Shown here: one piece after another, positions 10,931-38,500 of the stretch
How positions within the stretch are numbered: position 1 is the stretch's first letter
Layout: the number at the start of each line of letters is the position of its first letter
NCBI GenBank assembly: GCA_949126835.1
Contig: OX421507.1
Span: 14,732,202 to 14,796,201 of the forward strand
Source of the DNA: Anisus vortex
Taxonomy: Eukaryota; Mollusca; Gastropoda; Planorbidae
Direction of reading: 5' to 3'
Length of the DNA stretch: 64,000 nucleotides
The notes under the pieces: model-generated
Told to the model about the DNA's origin: nothing
The model's database searches: none
The model's input: only the letters and a program-made list of their open reading frames with translations
Program-made: the position numbers and the translations under genes

Positions 10931-13921
10931 TGACAGCCAACACACAAACGTATATATAATGTAGGCCTACTAAAAATCGTTTTAGTGGGAAGTACTAGAG
11001 TGATGTCTAAGATATAGGCATATATGGCTTAACAATACCTACTTTAAATGCTAAAAATTCGTAGAAAAAGTGAACACGATTTCGAATTGGGACTGAAAAT
11101 TTTTAATCGCAAATATTATTAAAATAGAAGGCCTAATTATTGTAATAATAGGCCTGCTTTTTTTTAAAGGTATAAGTACCCTAACAGTGCACAATAATTG
11201 ATCCCAATATTGTGCCAAATCTTAAAAATGTTGGACCATATAATTGCCTCAACAACAAAAAATAGGGACGATCTATATCCGGCTCTTATACGTCCAGGGC
11301 GTGACAATGTCCAAGCAAGGGGGGGGGGACCAGGGAGGAGGCACACCAAGGTCCTGTCCGATACCCCATCCATATTTTTAGGTAATTAGGTATATATGGT
11401 CTCGCACCCACATGAAGCCTACTACATTTCTTGCCCCACTGCGGCGCGGAATTACCCTCAGATCATAATAATATTGTGGTGGCTCGCTCGTATAGCCTAC
11501 TTGCACTGTCGCCTGATAGTTGATAGCACAAATCCCATACTAAGCTATGGGCATCGCAGGCACCAGCAGGGCGGGATTGCTACACACATTGCTTCCTCTC
11601 CACCGAGGCGCGGAGCCTCTCGGCAGTACACCGAGACCTCGGATAAGCGCAGCATGCCATGCGTTAGCCCACCGGTAATGGTGGTTTTCACTATTTGATC
11701 ACCAGCGATGCTCTCGAGACACATGGGTACAGAAGTAATTGTTGGACCAAACATGATAAGAAATAGTCTATAGCTAGTTGTAGACCTATTACAGGCCTAC
11801 TCCACAAATTGATAGGCTATAGATCTAGGCCCCTATATATTCAACCATTTGAATATTGATTGAGTTATAGTTATAGCCTTACATTATGTTTGTTGGCAGC
11901 GCTATACAATTATTATTATTATTATATGTTTTTAAATTGTGGCTCTGCATTTTTTTTTAAATTTGTCTGAAGATATGTTAATTAAATTATATATAATTTA
12001 ATTTGGGACAATTATAATTCTTTTTTTCCCCATCTTTTTTAGTAGGCCTAATAATTTGTAATCGGGTCGAAATTTCGTAACATTAAGCTTATAAATATTT
12101 CGTAAAAGTCGGCAGGACGCACATACTCCAGGGCGTCTCCAGACCCACCAGGATTTCAGTCTACACTCTACACTCTACACCTAGCTTGGGTACCGTAAAG
12201 TACCTACTATAAATCAGTGGTACCCGGTACCTTAAATTCGGATCTAGTACTGATTACTATTATTACTATCGATGATGAAAATTTTAACAAAAAATAAAAA
12301 ATTCTATAACAGTATAAAATTATTCAGAATTTTTGGCCAATTAAAAAAATATATTATTCATGACCTGAATTTGTAACTAATATATTCTTTTTTTTTTTTA
12401 GAGATTTAGATAAAAAAATATTAAAATATTTCTTGTATTTAATACCAACGAGAATGCATTTTTAACATATTTTTCGTATTTTCACAGTTACTTTAAGGTG
12501 GTAAAATCGGGCCATAAAAATGTTTTTTTTTAAATCCGCCATGTTGGATATAGTTAAAAATGGACATGTTGTTTTCAATTGTTAATCTTAATAGCAATAT
12601 CAAATGTTTACTTCTCTGAAGTAACATACAAATAAGGTTACTCTTTCATTTTACTATGAGCCCCAAAAATACTGTTATATAGTGAGATTAAATTTCTACT
12701 AAATAACTGTACTTATAAAATTGGTAAAACGACAACAACAAAAAAAAAATGAATCTGCACCATGATTCATGATCATCGCGCGGCCATCGGGCATCGCGGA
12801 TTGTCTGTTGACTGAGTGATAATTAACAAAGCACTGAATGTACAAATATATCATTACTGCGATTTCTTTGTATTAAAAAAATTGTGTGAAAAAAAAAAAA
12901 AGACTAGACTTTAACCACGTGAATAGTTTAACTCTTTAAAGCTTTTATTTTTTTCCCGTTTTGCCTGAATTATTTTCCCTTGGATTATTTTTTTACTGGG
13001 TAGTATTAGAATATATTTTTTTCTCTAATATTTCAAAACAATTACTGTATGTATGTGGTATCATTGTGTAGGGAATCGAAATACCATTTTATTGATATAA
13101 ATATTTAGTTAGGCTATTTTATATTTTGATATTTCTGTAGTTTTTGTTAAAAATCAGACCTTATTTTAAAGACACCTATCACGACCAACAAATAAACAGA
13201 ATAAAAACATTTTTATTTATAAAATTCAACAAACGCCCTTTTGTAATTATATTAAATAATAAGAAAATTTATTAACCTTTAAAATGATACTAAATATGTA
13301 TGGTTGCTTTTTGTTAATTATTAATATTTCCTTTCAAAATAGACAAAGGGTATATTAGAATTTTACAGATTGGGCTATCACTTTTTCGATCAGCTGACTG
13401 TAACGCAGTTGATGATTGAGAAATTAGTAGGCTGGCTTCATCATTTTCCCTGTTAGCTTCACTACAGTCATTTTCAGTTTAAGAACGACTAGTTAAAATA
13501 AAATAGTTGTCACTAACGTCTAATTCATTGTCTAAAAAGTAATTTTAAAGTGCTGTGTGTAGGCCTACGGCGCTCCGTCAAAGCGTTAGTTCTCAGCCTA
13601 TGATGGCCTATCCATTTTAATCGTGTTTACGCTAAAAATGGCTCAAACTAAATAAAATTAGAGTTACTTTGCTTGGTTTTTCATCCGGGAATGTATATTA
13701 ATGAAAAAAATCAGTATAAATTGTGTGTGTTCGGAGCTTTTAGGGTCTAAGCGTACGTACACACAAGGAACAATTCACTCGTCGTTTGGGCGTTTTCGCA
13801 CAATCCAATCGACGATTTAATCGTTGTATGGGTTTTTAAGAGTTAAAATATATACTATTATTACTATATATAGTCTATACGAATTAAAAAAAATCCTGAG
13901 TTAAAAAAAAGCTATTTCAAC
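10931..13921. other. Spacer without gene
   Basis: AT-rich sequence between the LINE relic and the inverted-repeat element. At 11878-11930 there is a plus-strand copy of the CATTATGTTTGTTGGCAGCGC retroposon tail followed by (ATT)n. At 11310-11330 there is a short G-run. Frames at 11164-11754 are short, overlap on both strands and resemble nothing I know. Confidence 0.5.
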
Positions 13922-14364
13922 TACCGTATATACTCGCGTATAAGTCGCACTTTTTTTACAGAAAATTTCGACAAAAATTAGGGGTGCGACTTTTACACCG
14001 GACACTGTTTTTGAAAAGTTAAAAAAACATCACTACTCTGTCATAAAGTTTCCTACATAACCCCTACCTATAGTTGAATGGAGTTATGTATAATTATTAG
14101 GATATGCCTTTATTTGATTATGTTTGCCTTATGCACGATTAAAACAATTTTTTAAGGAAAGTTTCCAAATTAGGGTGAATATTTAGTAACTTTCATGTTT
14201 AAAAGGTAGGCCCCTATGCATTTTTGAGATATTAAAAGGCAGTGTAACCCGGGAAGTCGGGGTGCGACTTATGCGCGTGTCAATGGCAACGTATAAGGAA
14301 AAAAATCTTAAACTAAGGGTGCGACTTTTACACCGGTGCGACTTATACGCGAGTATATACGGTA
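13922..14364. mobile_element. Non-autonomous DNA transposon with perfect terminal inverted repeats
   Basis: The ends 13922-13950 and 14336-14364 are exact reverse complements over 29 bases, starting TACCGTATATACTCGCGTAT. If the outer TA is taken as the target duplication, the inverted repeat is 27 bases, as in Tc1/mariner-type MITEs. A GGTGCGACTTTTACACCGG motif occurs inside each end (near 13981 and 14319). The 443-bp element has no transposase. Confidence 0.8.
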
Positions 14365-16281
14365 TTTGCAATTAAAAACTATTATCATCTAATCTAGGTC
14401 TAGGCCCTTTAGACTACACTTTAGCATTAGTATGAGTTTATGAGAAATGATTTAAAATTTATTTAAAATTATAATGAATAGTTATAGTGTAGAGTAGAGT
14501 GTAAGTGTAGGCTAATCAGCCTAATTGAAGTAGGCTAATTCCTAGGCCTAAGCCAAAGCTAATTTATATGTAACTGACTAGATCTAGGCCTTTACTAATT
14601 ATTAGTATTATGACTTATGACCAATGAGTGGCAATGAGTGAGTGACAATGATACAATTTTTAAATGTCAAATGAAAATGTACATTTACAGTAATTTACTG
14701 TACATGTATCATTCATTAGGGCAGGGGCAGCTATTCATTAAATTTCTCCAAGACCCAAGAACATGTCCTTTTTAAAATTATTTTTCTATAGCCCAGAATA
14801 TATATACTTTGTACAAGTGTGTGTGTGATTCTAATCAACATGTCATTCATGGCTCGCTAAACAGTAAAGGCACAGTTTCTTCAAAAACAATTGCTTTATT
14901 TTTCACTTATACATAGCCTACATAAAAATAATAAATATAACAAAAGAAATACATAGAGAACATAAGTCATAGGTATGATAGGGGGGAGGCAAACCGAAAA
15001 TCGGTTGAAAATTGGATTTCTAAAATTTGGTTTTGAAAAAAACAATCGAATATTGACATCTATTTAAACTAGGCCTAGTCTAGTGTTAGGGTGAAAACTT
15101 TAAATCTATATTAGTTTGGTTTTAGTGTGTAGCCTTATATTATTTCCAACATATTTCGGGAGTACCATACTCTTACATTCTAAGCAATCTAACCTACCCT
15201 CCCCGTTTGAGGTTAGGTGACACATGAACACATGGTAATATAGTCTATAGTTAATAATAGATTTGGTTTCATGAGTGAATGTGCTCTAGCTCTCTACTAC
15301 TGAATCGCTAACAAATCATGTTTTTATAATTAGGCCACTTATAAAAATAAAAATTAGATGAATTATTATACTAATTCATATAAAGTTTGTTAAGCCAAAT
15401 CTTTAGTCGTCGTCGTTTTTTTAATAGATAAATCATATTTGGTGTTGTAAAGTTGTTTTAAAATGTGACATATAGTCTTTAGTAATGTTAAGTATAATGG
15501 TAATAACATTTGGTCATTTCCGGCATGTGACTGCGGAGATCGTACCCTACGTAAGTCATGCGGTAGGTCCTATCGCACAACAGCATGTCTCAGACAGGGT
15601 CTTGTGTGCCCCCACCCCGACCTACCCCTTTCCAACTGGAAAGGCCGGAAGGCTTGTCTGGTTTTGTCAGAGACATTATTCATTATAGATTGGCATGCGT
15701 CATCACTGTGTGTTGGGGAGTTTTATTAATTGAATAGGCACATCTTTTACAAATTTTAATGGGATTTTTACAAACAAAAATCAGTTTTGAAAAAAAAATT
15801 AACATCCATAATTAACATACAGTATGATTAACATACAATATGACAAAGCCTTGCTAGACTTAGCCTCAATACTCTGCAGCTTTTGTTTATTTCAAAGCAT
15901 AGGCAGTTTTCCATATTTTTTTTTTTAATCCTTGATATTAACTTTGAAAAATGTTATAATGTAAGTTTGTGCTGGGCGACCCGGTATTTGGATATAATTA
16001 AACTGCTTTTTAACTTTTTCTTTTCATCGCAATTTATGGTGCACATTTTAAAATCCTTATTGAAGCGGCTCACTCACATCCATATGTATCCCCCCCCCCC
16101 CCCCCTTGAGCCAAGAATTTATACGTATAAAAGCTTAATATATTGGCTCATTCATAACCAAAATGCTCATATATTCACTTCATTTATTTTAATGCTTCAT
16201 TTATATGAGACATTACTTACATTTTGAGTGTTATTTTTTATAATTTAAAATGCATTGGTAAAACTTTGATAATCTTTTACA
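14365..16281. other. WDR33 upstream region
   Basis: AT-rich spacer leading to the first coding exon of WDR33. Because the sequence before 16282 ends in a splice acceptor (TTTTACAG), at least one non-coding 5' exon and the promoter of WDR33 should lie upstream, possibly in the less AT-rich patch at 15530-15690, but I cannot fix them. A C-run at about 16090-16106 is simple sequence. Confidence 0.4.
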
Positions 16282-16287
16282 GGTTTA

Positions 16288-16340
16288 ATGATAAAAATGG
16301 AGCCACAAAATTACATATAGGTATGACTGTTTCTCACTAA
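16288..16340 (+). promoter_or_regulatory. Two short upstream ORFs in the WDR33 leader
   Basis: The leader after the acceptor at 16281/16282 has an ATG at 16288 that encodes 10 residues and stops at 16320, and another at 16323 that encodes 5 residues and stops at 16340, two bases before the WDR33 start codon at 16343. Such uORFs commonly reduce translation of the main frame. Whether they are in the mature transcript depends on the first exon. Confidence 0.45.
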
Positions 16341-16342
16341 TT

Positions 16343-30493
<14,151 letters not shown>

Positions 30494-30514
30494 GTGTTGT
30501 ACATTTTCAATCAA

Positions 30515-30520
30515 AATAAA
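30515..30520 (+). terminator. Poly(A) signal of WDR33
   Basis: AATAAA 22 bases after the WDR33 stop codon, followed by a T-rich stretch. The nearest canonical hexamer; later hexamers could extend the 3' UTR. Confidence 0.6.
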
Positions 30521-32386
30521 AACATTCTATCATTCTTTTACATGAACTCTGGCAGATTCTCTTCTGTTGTTGAAAGAAAAATATTTTGTTGTTGAATGGC
30601 TTGCATGGTTATCTTTTGACTAGAATTAAAATTGAGGGTTGTTTTTTATTTTAAAAAATAATTCTATGTTCTGTTCATACCAATGTTTGCTAAAGCTTTC
30701 ATATGCTGGATCATTTTTTATTCAATGGCAGTACTTGGTACTAAAATTAGTTTAATAAATGGATTGAGGGTGGAGGCGTGAATCACCAGTATAGATTTAA
30801 ATTTTCTAGCTTTAAAAAACAACAACTATTTACACAATTATTGTACAAAACATTTATTCATCCAATTTTGTTTTTTATAATTCAGTTGTGTATCCCTGTC
30901 ATTGTTCTCATGTGTTACAGAAAAATAAAACCTGCTGAACTTAGGATTATATTTGTGCAGATTTTGTACTGTTCATGTCTACATTTAATTTTGTTTAATA
31001 TCATTTTGACTTGTATTTGTAAATGTTATAATGTAATACCAAATTTACAAATTAAACAATAATGCTCTGGTATTTTTGTCTATTCTTTTGTATTTGAAGT
31101 GACTTGAATTTGTCCAGCTGTCCCATTGTTTAGCAAGTAAAGATCTGCTTGGCTTTTATATTTTCAGGAGACATGTTTTCTTTACAATATATTTCAATGG
31201 CCTTTCTGGATTATAGCCAGCACAGTGATTTAAAGTCTTTATAAGTCTTACAGTACAATGATTTTGGATGTAGTCTTTTACTGAGCTGTGTGAACCAAGA
31301 ATGACAATCTAGTGTTTAGCAAACAGTCCTTTAACTTTTTCTATGTCTTTCAAAATTTAAATTAGCAGAAGTTCTAATATTTAATTCAAACACAAGAAAA
31401 AGATTTTTGATAAGAAAAGTAACTTTATTACAAAATCCTATTGTGTGTAAAAGCCATTGACAGATATTTAAATAATTACACATTGAATGAACCATAGATA
31501 ATAAATAAAATCTTATAACAATAATACTTATAGACTTTAATAATATTCCAATATTTCTCATCTTTAAAAAAAAAAGAAACAAACTATGTAACGCCATGGA
31601 CCTAGAAATATATTTGTATTAAAAGATTTACAGTGAAGATGTTTTTTATTAACTGTTATAGATCTTTTTAATGAACCAAGTAGTTACAAATATTATTCTA
31701 AATGTTTTTTTTATAGACAAATAGTAGAAGTAAAGTAAACCTTTTAGATCATGTTGATCTGTGGTCAAGTGAAGGGATTTTGTGGCCCAGCCACTTGTAT
31801 TTTTCCCCAAATAATGTCAGTACCCATCTGAGCAGGATAGACTCAGGCACACTCCAGGCCCCAAAAACAAAATCCTAGCCTTGACTGGGACCATAGGTAC
31901 ATCAATCCGAGTTTGCTTCCCCGATACTATCATTCTCCAAAGACAAATAGTTGTCTGATTAATTGATTTTTGCTAATAATAGAAATCATTTATAATTTAA
32001 CAACAATTTACATAATTATACCTTGTAAAGAGTATAATGAATAGAAATGTCACTGAGAAAAATGTATAGTGTTCATAAACAGTTAACAGTGAATTAAATT
32101 GTTCAACACACAAAAAATATGATACTGTTTTTTGTGACAAGTTTTTACTGTTTTGTGTAAAATGTCAGTTTACTAAAAAAAAGAGAAGTATGATACCTAC
32201 AAGTACAATCAAAATAATAAACATTTCTTAAATAACATGTTTACAGAAGTTATGCTAATAAGCACACATGAAAATAATAATGAATAAGGCAAAATTTCAA
32301 CCCTCTACTTCTTACAAAAATGTATACAAGTCATACAAAAAAGGATATCCAAATAATGGACTGATGAACTTAAAACTTAAACTGTC
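30521..32386. other. Spacer between the WDR33 and ZMAT-type gene 3' ends
   Basis: Tail-to-tail spacer of AT-rich sequence. It contains a degraded minus-strand SINE family A copy at about 31735-31925 (AGTACCCATCTGAGCAGGAT, ACTCCAGGCCCC). Short frames such as 30778-31062 and 31331-31597 are AT-driven and resemble no family. Confidence 0.5.
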
Positions 32387-32392
32387 TTTATT
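32387..32392 (-). terminator. Poly(A) signal of the ZMAT-type gene
   Basis: AATAAA on the minus strand about 140 bases after the stop codon at 32531-32533. Confidence 0.5.
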
Positions 32393-32530
32393 GAACACAA
32401 ACAGAAAACCAAAAGAATTCAATACAACAATAAATAGTCAATAAAATATCACATTAAGCTGAATTTTACTTTGGTCTCCTCATGTCTTTGCAGAACAAAT
32501 AACAAAGTAAGAAAACTTAGACTAAAAGTT

Positions 32531-35500
32531 CTAGCTTCTTTGTTTGGTACTCCTCAAAACTGACTGTGAAGCACCAACATTCAAACCAGGCTTAGGACAC
32601 CTGGTCCTCTTTAGCAAATGTTCTGAGTGGTTTCTGCTACCGAGGTGCATCAAGAACTGGGCATCTTCCAACATGGATACATCACAGTAGGAGCAATACA
32701 GCCAGCCCAGGGGTGTTCTGTAGTTGGCCAAATCAAATTTGTACTTCTTTGATGGCTCTATCCCAAAAAACGTCTGCAGTTCTTCATCGCTGTAGTTGAA
32801 GCCATTTTTCATCAGCCCTGAGGGAGTAAAAGAACAAAGAATTTAACAAACGCCCCAAAAAATGTTTAGAATCACCAATGAAATGGCAAGATGTAATATC
32901 TCAAAATATTTCTACAATTCATTTATTCAGGAAACTTTGCAAAATATTGCTTTTAAAACAATCAGCCACAAGTACAGGTCCTGGTAGCATTATAAATATT
33001 TGTATTATGAAACTTAAGCTTTATTTACAAAAATGTGACTGAACATTTTTTTCATGTTATTAAAAAGAAGCTACTTCGCGTTGCCCGGGTGAAAAAAAAA
33101 ACAGGACTGTATAAGGTGCAGATAAAAAAAATTATAAACTACAATGAAAAGAAAGCTTTACTGAAGACTTTTAGGAAAATAATTTAAAATAAATATTGTA
33201 ATCGGGTAAAAAAAAAGATTTAAAAAAAATCTATATGTCCCGTATATTTACATTGTTTTTTGTTTTTAAAATTTTGAAAAAAAAGGTATAGTCTAACGGT
33301 AGAATCGAACCAGGGTAGCCGCATACCAGTCCGCTACTTTAAACACTGAGTTAGCGAAGACACATGTCCGATGTGAAAAATTATTAAACAGTATATAGGC
33401 CTAAGCCTAAATAGGTCAGTGACACAAACTCACGTGTTTTACAATTGACCAATGGGATCCGTGGGAACACAAACACGATTTTTATATATAGAGAGAAACT
33501 AAGTAAAATTTTTAATGTTTAAACAAAATACTGGTAGTTAATGCTTGATATTTAAGACAGTAAATGAAATTTATTCTTTTAAAATGTAGATATTAGAAAA
33601 AAATGTAAACAAATTGAATCATCAAACAGGTAGTAAGTTTTTTACTATAATTTTATCAATATTAACCTTTCAAGCAAATAAAAGTTTGACATTGTCAGTC
33701 TTAGCAAATCGTTAATGGAATAAAATTGAAACAAAAAATTGTATTAAACTTGTATTAGTAATACAAAGATAACTCATTGTTTCAAACACTTGTTAGAAAA
33801 TACAATTCGGGAATGCATCTTCATCATTTTATATCATTTGGGGAGTTTTACTCACAAAATAATTATATCAATTCTTCACTGTTTATATAAACAAATACTA
33901 AGACTAAACTTAAAAAAAAAAGTGAGAAACTGTCGTGTAGAAACTGTCAAAGCAACATGAAATTACTGACCATGTAACTGTTCATCCCAAAAATTGAAAT
34001 TCAATATAAACATTTAAGAATTATGTTTAAAGTGTACGTCTTTTAATGTATCAGGGAGAAAAAAAGCTCTTATTTCATCATCTGAAAATTACCAAAATAA
34101 GACTTTGATTTCTATGTTGATGTTGACTATTCTAATTGTGAAATTGCTGTCTCCTCAATGCCCTCTAAAAACATGTAGGCCTTACTAATTTTTTGTTTAA
34201 AATACATCCTCCCCAACATGCACTGTGCACTGGAGGCCTGCATGTAATCAACCTAGTTGTCTTTATATAAAGAACAGGCTGTGTAAAAAAACAAACTGGT
34301 TAATGAAAAGATTTTATTTTTGCCATCTCAATCGCTTACCTTGGCCATGAGGCTTTACTGAATTTCTGAAATGTTGTCCATTAGGAAACTATCAAGGTTC
34401 TTACTCTTAAATCATTTCAAATTCTTAAACTTTTCCCAAACATTACACAAATCAATATATACATGTATGTGTGAAATGTCTTAATGGTTACTTGGTTACT
34501 GATAGTGTATATAGGTAGAACAAACTGAAGTTTTATTTGCTGATGTTTTACAATATTTATACAACTTACAGAAACTACATCTCTTGAATACTTTTCAAAA
34601 AGAAAAATAAACATGGGGGCTCCTAAATGGCATTGTTTAAAAGATGTGCAAGGATCTCACACTGCAAAGGTACAGGTTCCTAGATTACTTGATCAATTTC
34701 TTCAGAACATTTTGTATTCATCTTTTAATTAGACATTTTAAATGAGTGCCATAGTTTTACATTGTATACTGGACTGGATGCAATGTGATTCAAAGCATAG
34801 TCTGAGCCCTCTATAGTAACATTATCTTTAATCTCTTTCTTCATGAATTATAAAAAAAAACACTATGAAATGATCATTCTTAAAAAAAGCAGGTGATGCA
34901 CTGAGATTCTAAACTACCAGGAGTTATCTTCAAAATGGGATGATAAACCGTAATAAAAAATTCAATAAAGGGTTTTGAAAGAAATAACAGGTTTTTAAAA
35001 TGATTATCAGTTTATTAGATGGTAATCTTTAATAAAACCCAAAGCAGCCCAACATTTTACTGTCTCTGAAGGAAATATTTTTTAAGAACTTGGTGTTGGA
35101 TTAGCAAAAATGAAGTCATTAAAAGCCTTGCAAACACCTATTAAAATATCGTATAACCAAAAGAGATGATCATTTTACAACTTTAAGAACAGACAATGAA
35201 ACTCTTGAGCTGCAGGTTTTCATTCATTCCTTTCAGAAAGACAAACATACAAAAAAACTCTTTTCAATTCTAGTGCAAAAAACTATAAGAGATGTAGATG
35301 GTCGGAACATGTCTGAATGATCAGAGAGAAAACCATAAACCTGGAAAGAGTAACTGGGGTCGACCATGAAATATAAGGAGAAGGTAATGTCAAAAAGGAC
35401 ACAAACGAACATTTTAAAAAGTCAGCTGGCTTACCAACAATAGAAATGCAAGGCAGAGTATTGTAGTGAAGATAAGAAAAAGCTATAAACAATTCTTTCA

Positions 35501-38500
35501 AAGTGTTTTATGACAACACTAGTTACAATAAGTTGAAAAAACTTCACAAACCTCCCTGTCAATCCATTGCCAATAAGGCTGCCTTGCATCATTGCCCGAA
35601 GTGAGTTACTTCCCTTGCCTCTGCAATCTAAGTAACCTAGAGAGAAATAATGCACACATTAATATTTTTACAAGGGAATGACATGTACTTTAATTTATAT
35701 TTTAAATATTTTAGTTTATTGTACACGGCTGAACTGGAGCTCAGTTTTCGTTTTACCGTAATGGCTAATGGCTATAAAGGATACAGGTTATTTCTGGATG
35801 TTCTAAAGGATACATGTTAAAATGGATACATTTTTTAATGGATACATATTTTGACAAGTATATCTAGATACATAATATTTTAATACTAAAATGAAAATGA
35901 GAAGTAGTGTGGTCAGATTGTCTTATTCTGGGATTAACAGCAGCATCTACTCAAGAATAGAATGAGACACTGTGGTGTAAGGGCATATGTTGGAGTTCCA
36001 CTCCACTAGACTCATGCTATAATCCCAACCCTATTGGGCATCCATTCCACTAGACTCATGCTATAATCCCAACCCTATTGGGCATCCATTCCACTAGACT
36101 CATGCTATAATCCCAACCCTATTGGGCATCCAAACTCTCATACTTGATACTCAAGAGCAATAAAAATGAACATATATATTCACTTGAGATTTCATTCACA
36201 ATAAATATATGTCAAGTAATCCAAGTGTTTTTAACAATCTTTGTATATGTCAATGTTTGTTCATAATAAGTAATCTGTGCATACTAACAACCTCTGTATA
36301 TTTCATTGTTGTCCATTTTTCTTATTTGCTGCTTATGTTTAGTGCCATTTAAATGAGCAGTCAAGTGTTCCTGAGATGTCACAGTTACACAACAAATCTT
36401 GCACTCATAAATTTCTGACCTGTAAAAAAAAAATACAAAAAAAAAAATGCTGAAAATTATATTAAGTTTTAAGTTTCTGTTTCTTTTTTGCAAGTTGATT
36501 AATTATATTAAGGCACAGATTTATTTCCATCATGATCTGAACTTTTTCGTTTCCCTGAATTAACTGTTAGCTATTGAGTGAACAATGGCATGTAAGCACT
36601 GAAATGTATTGCAGCAGCAATGGAAAATAATCAAGTTGGCATTATAACCTATTGTCATGTACACACCCTTGTATTTAATCTTGTTGCGTTATTGCACTAA
36701 TTGTAAATGGAAGTGCATTGAAAGGTGCAACAAGTTGACAGTTTGAGTTCTAGTTTTGATGTCTTTGTAAATATTGCACATCTTATCCTGAGTTCTGTGT
36801 TATTCGTCAGTCATTAAACAGTTTATAATTAACATTCTCTTCGGTTTTTAATCAAAGAAAACGATAACAAGCCTAAGCAGTGTATGTTGCTTATTAGGCC
36901 TACACTATCTATACCATATAAATGATAGACAAGAATTTTATACTAAGTATTCAATAGAAAATTAGCTTAATAAACTGATTTAATCAAAAATGTATTAAAA
37001 TTCAAATACATAGGCTAGTTACCTATTAGAGGAACCTGCATTTTTTAACTTCCTGGCATGATTCTTTCCTTTATAGTGCATTTCAGCTTGTTGACCTTGG
37101 TAGAAGCTCACTTTACAGATCTTGCAGTACTTTTTCTCATCAATATCCTTCAAATATTTGGAAATCAACATTTAAAAAAACTACAATAAGCTACACAAAA
37201 CTCTGCACATTTGTGATTCACCTCAAGCAATATTTAGCAGTTTCCACTATTTTTATTCATTATACATTCAACTTAAAAAATTACTGGAAGTTTTATTCTT
37301 TCATTTCACTTGTCTAAAATAAAAATATGATGAGACTTAATAGAACAAAAGGTGAAAAGTACTCCTTCTTCCTGAATAGCATTCGGCATGGAATGGGTTG
37401 CCTGAACAAATCAGGAAAACCAGTAACTTAACATCACTTAAAAAATTAATAAAAATGCAAGACTAGACATGGACCATGGATGAGAGTCGGACGCAATAAT
37501 AATCTTTATAGGAGGAGCATCTGTAATATATTAGGGGGTACGGTAGCTGAGCGGCAGCGCATTTGACTGGCGATCCAAGGGTCCTGGGTTCGAATCCTGG
37601 TGCAGGCTAGGATTTTTTCACATGATCTGAGGGTGTCCCTGAGTCTACCCAGCTCTGATGGGTACCTGACTTTAGTTGGGGTAAAGTAATAGCGGCTGTG
37701 CATAGTGCTGGCCACACAATCACCTAGTATGCCGTGGCCACAGAAACTGGTGAACGCTGCTCCACCGGCCCTATGGATCAATTTGGTCTGACGGGATACT
37801 TTACTTTTACTTATCTGTAATATATAAGATAAGAAAGTGCGCCTTGAATAAAACAAAATGGAATGAGAACTGAGCTTACCTTAGTGTCCACTGCTTCTGT
37901 TTTTTTATTGTCCTCTATCACAGTTTCTTCAGGTTCAGCAACTGAATCCATATTAAATCCTGCTGATCTCCCATTAGTTTGAACGAAATTTCTAAGCTTT
38001 TTTAAATGGTTTTTCCCATTATAATGCATTGCTGCCATTTGGGGGCCTATGATACGTACACTACAAAGTTGACAAAGATAATGTGTAGTTAAGCTTTGAA
38101 GTAAAGCCCTTAGCTCTGATGGCATATCAATATCTTCACTTGGATCTGCCTTCAACAGTGCTAGCTCCTGATTGGGATTTACAATAACTATTGATTCACG
38201 AATTTTTCTTTGAATTTCCTGTTCTCTAGCTATTTCTTCAGGTGTCTCTGGTGGCTTGCTGGGTGGAGCCGCTTGTACTGCCTCTTCTGCCAATTTTTTT
38301 CTCAACTCTTCTACTGATTCCATGTCTTGCACTATGATATTGTGATTAACTTCCAATGGGTTAAATACACTTACCGATTGCTGTCTTGAACATATTTCCT
38401 TTTCATTTTCTTTTTCTTCTACTTCATTGTAAATTTTATCTTCAGGTTTTGATGGAGCCCTCAAATGGTCTTTATTGCTGGCTTGAGAAAATCTAGTTGC

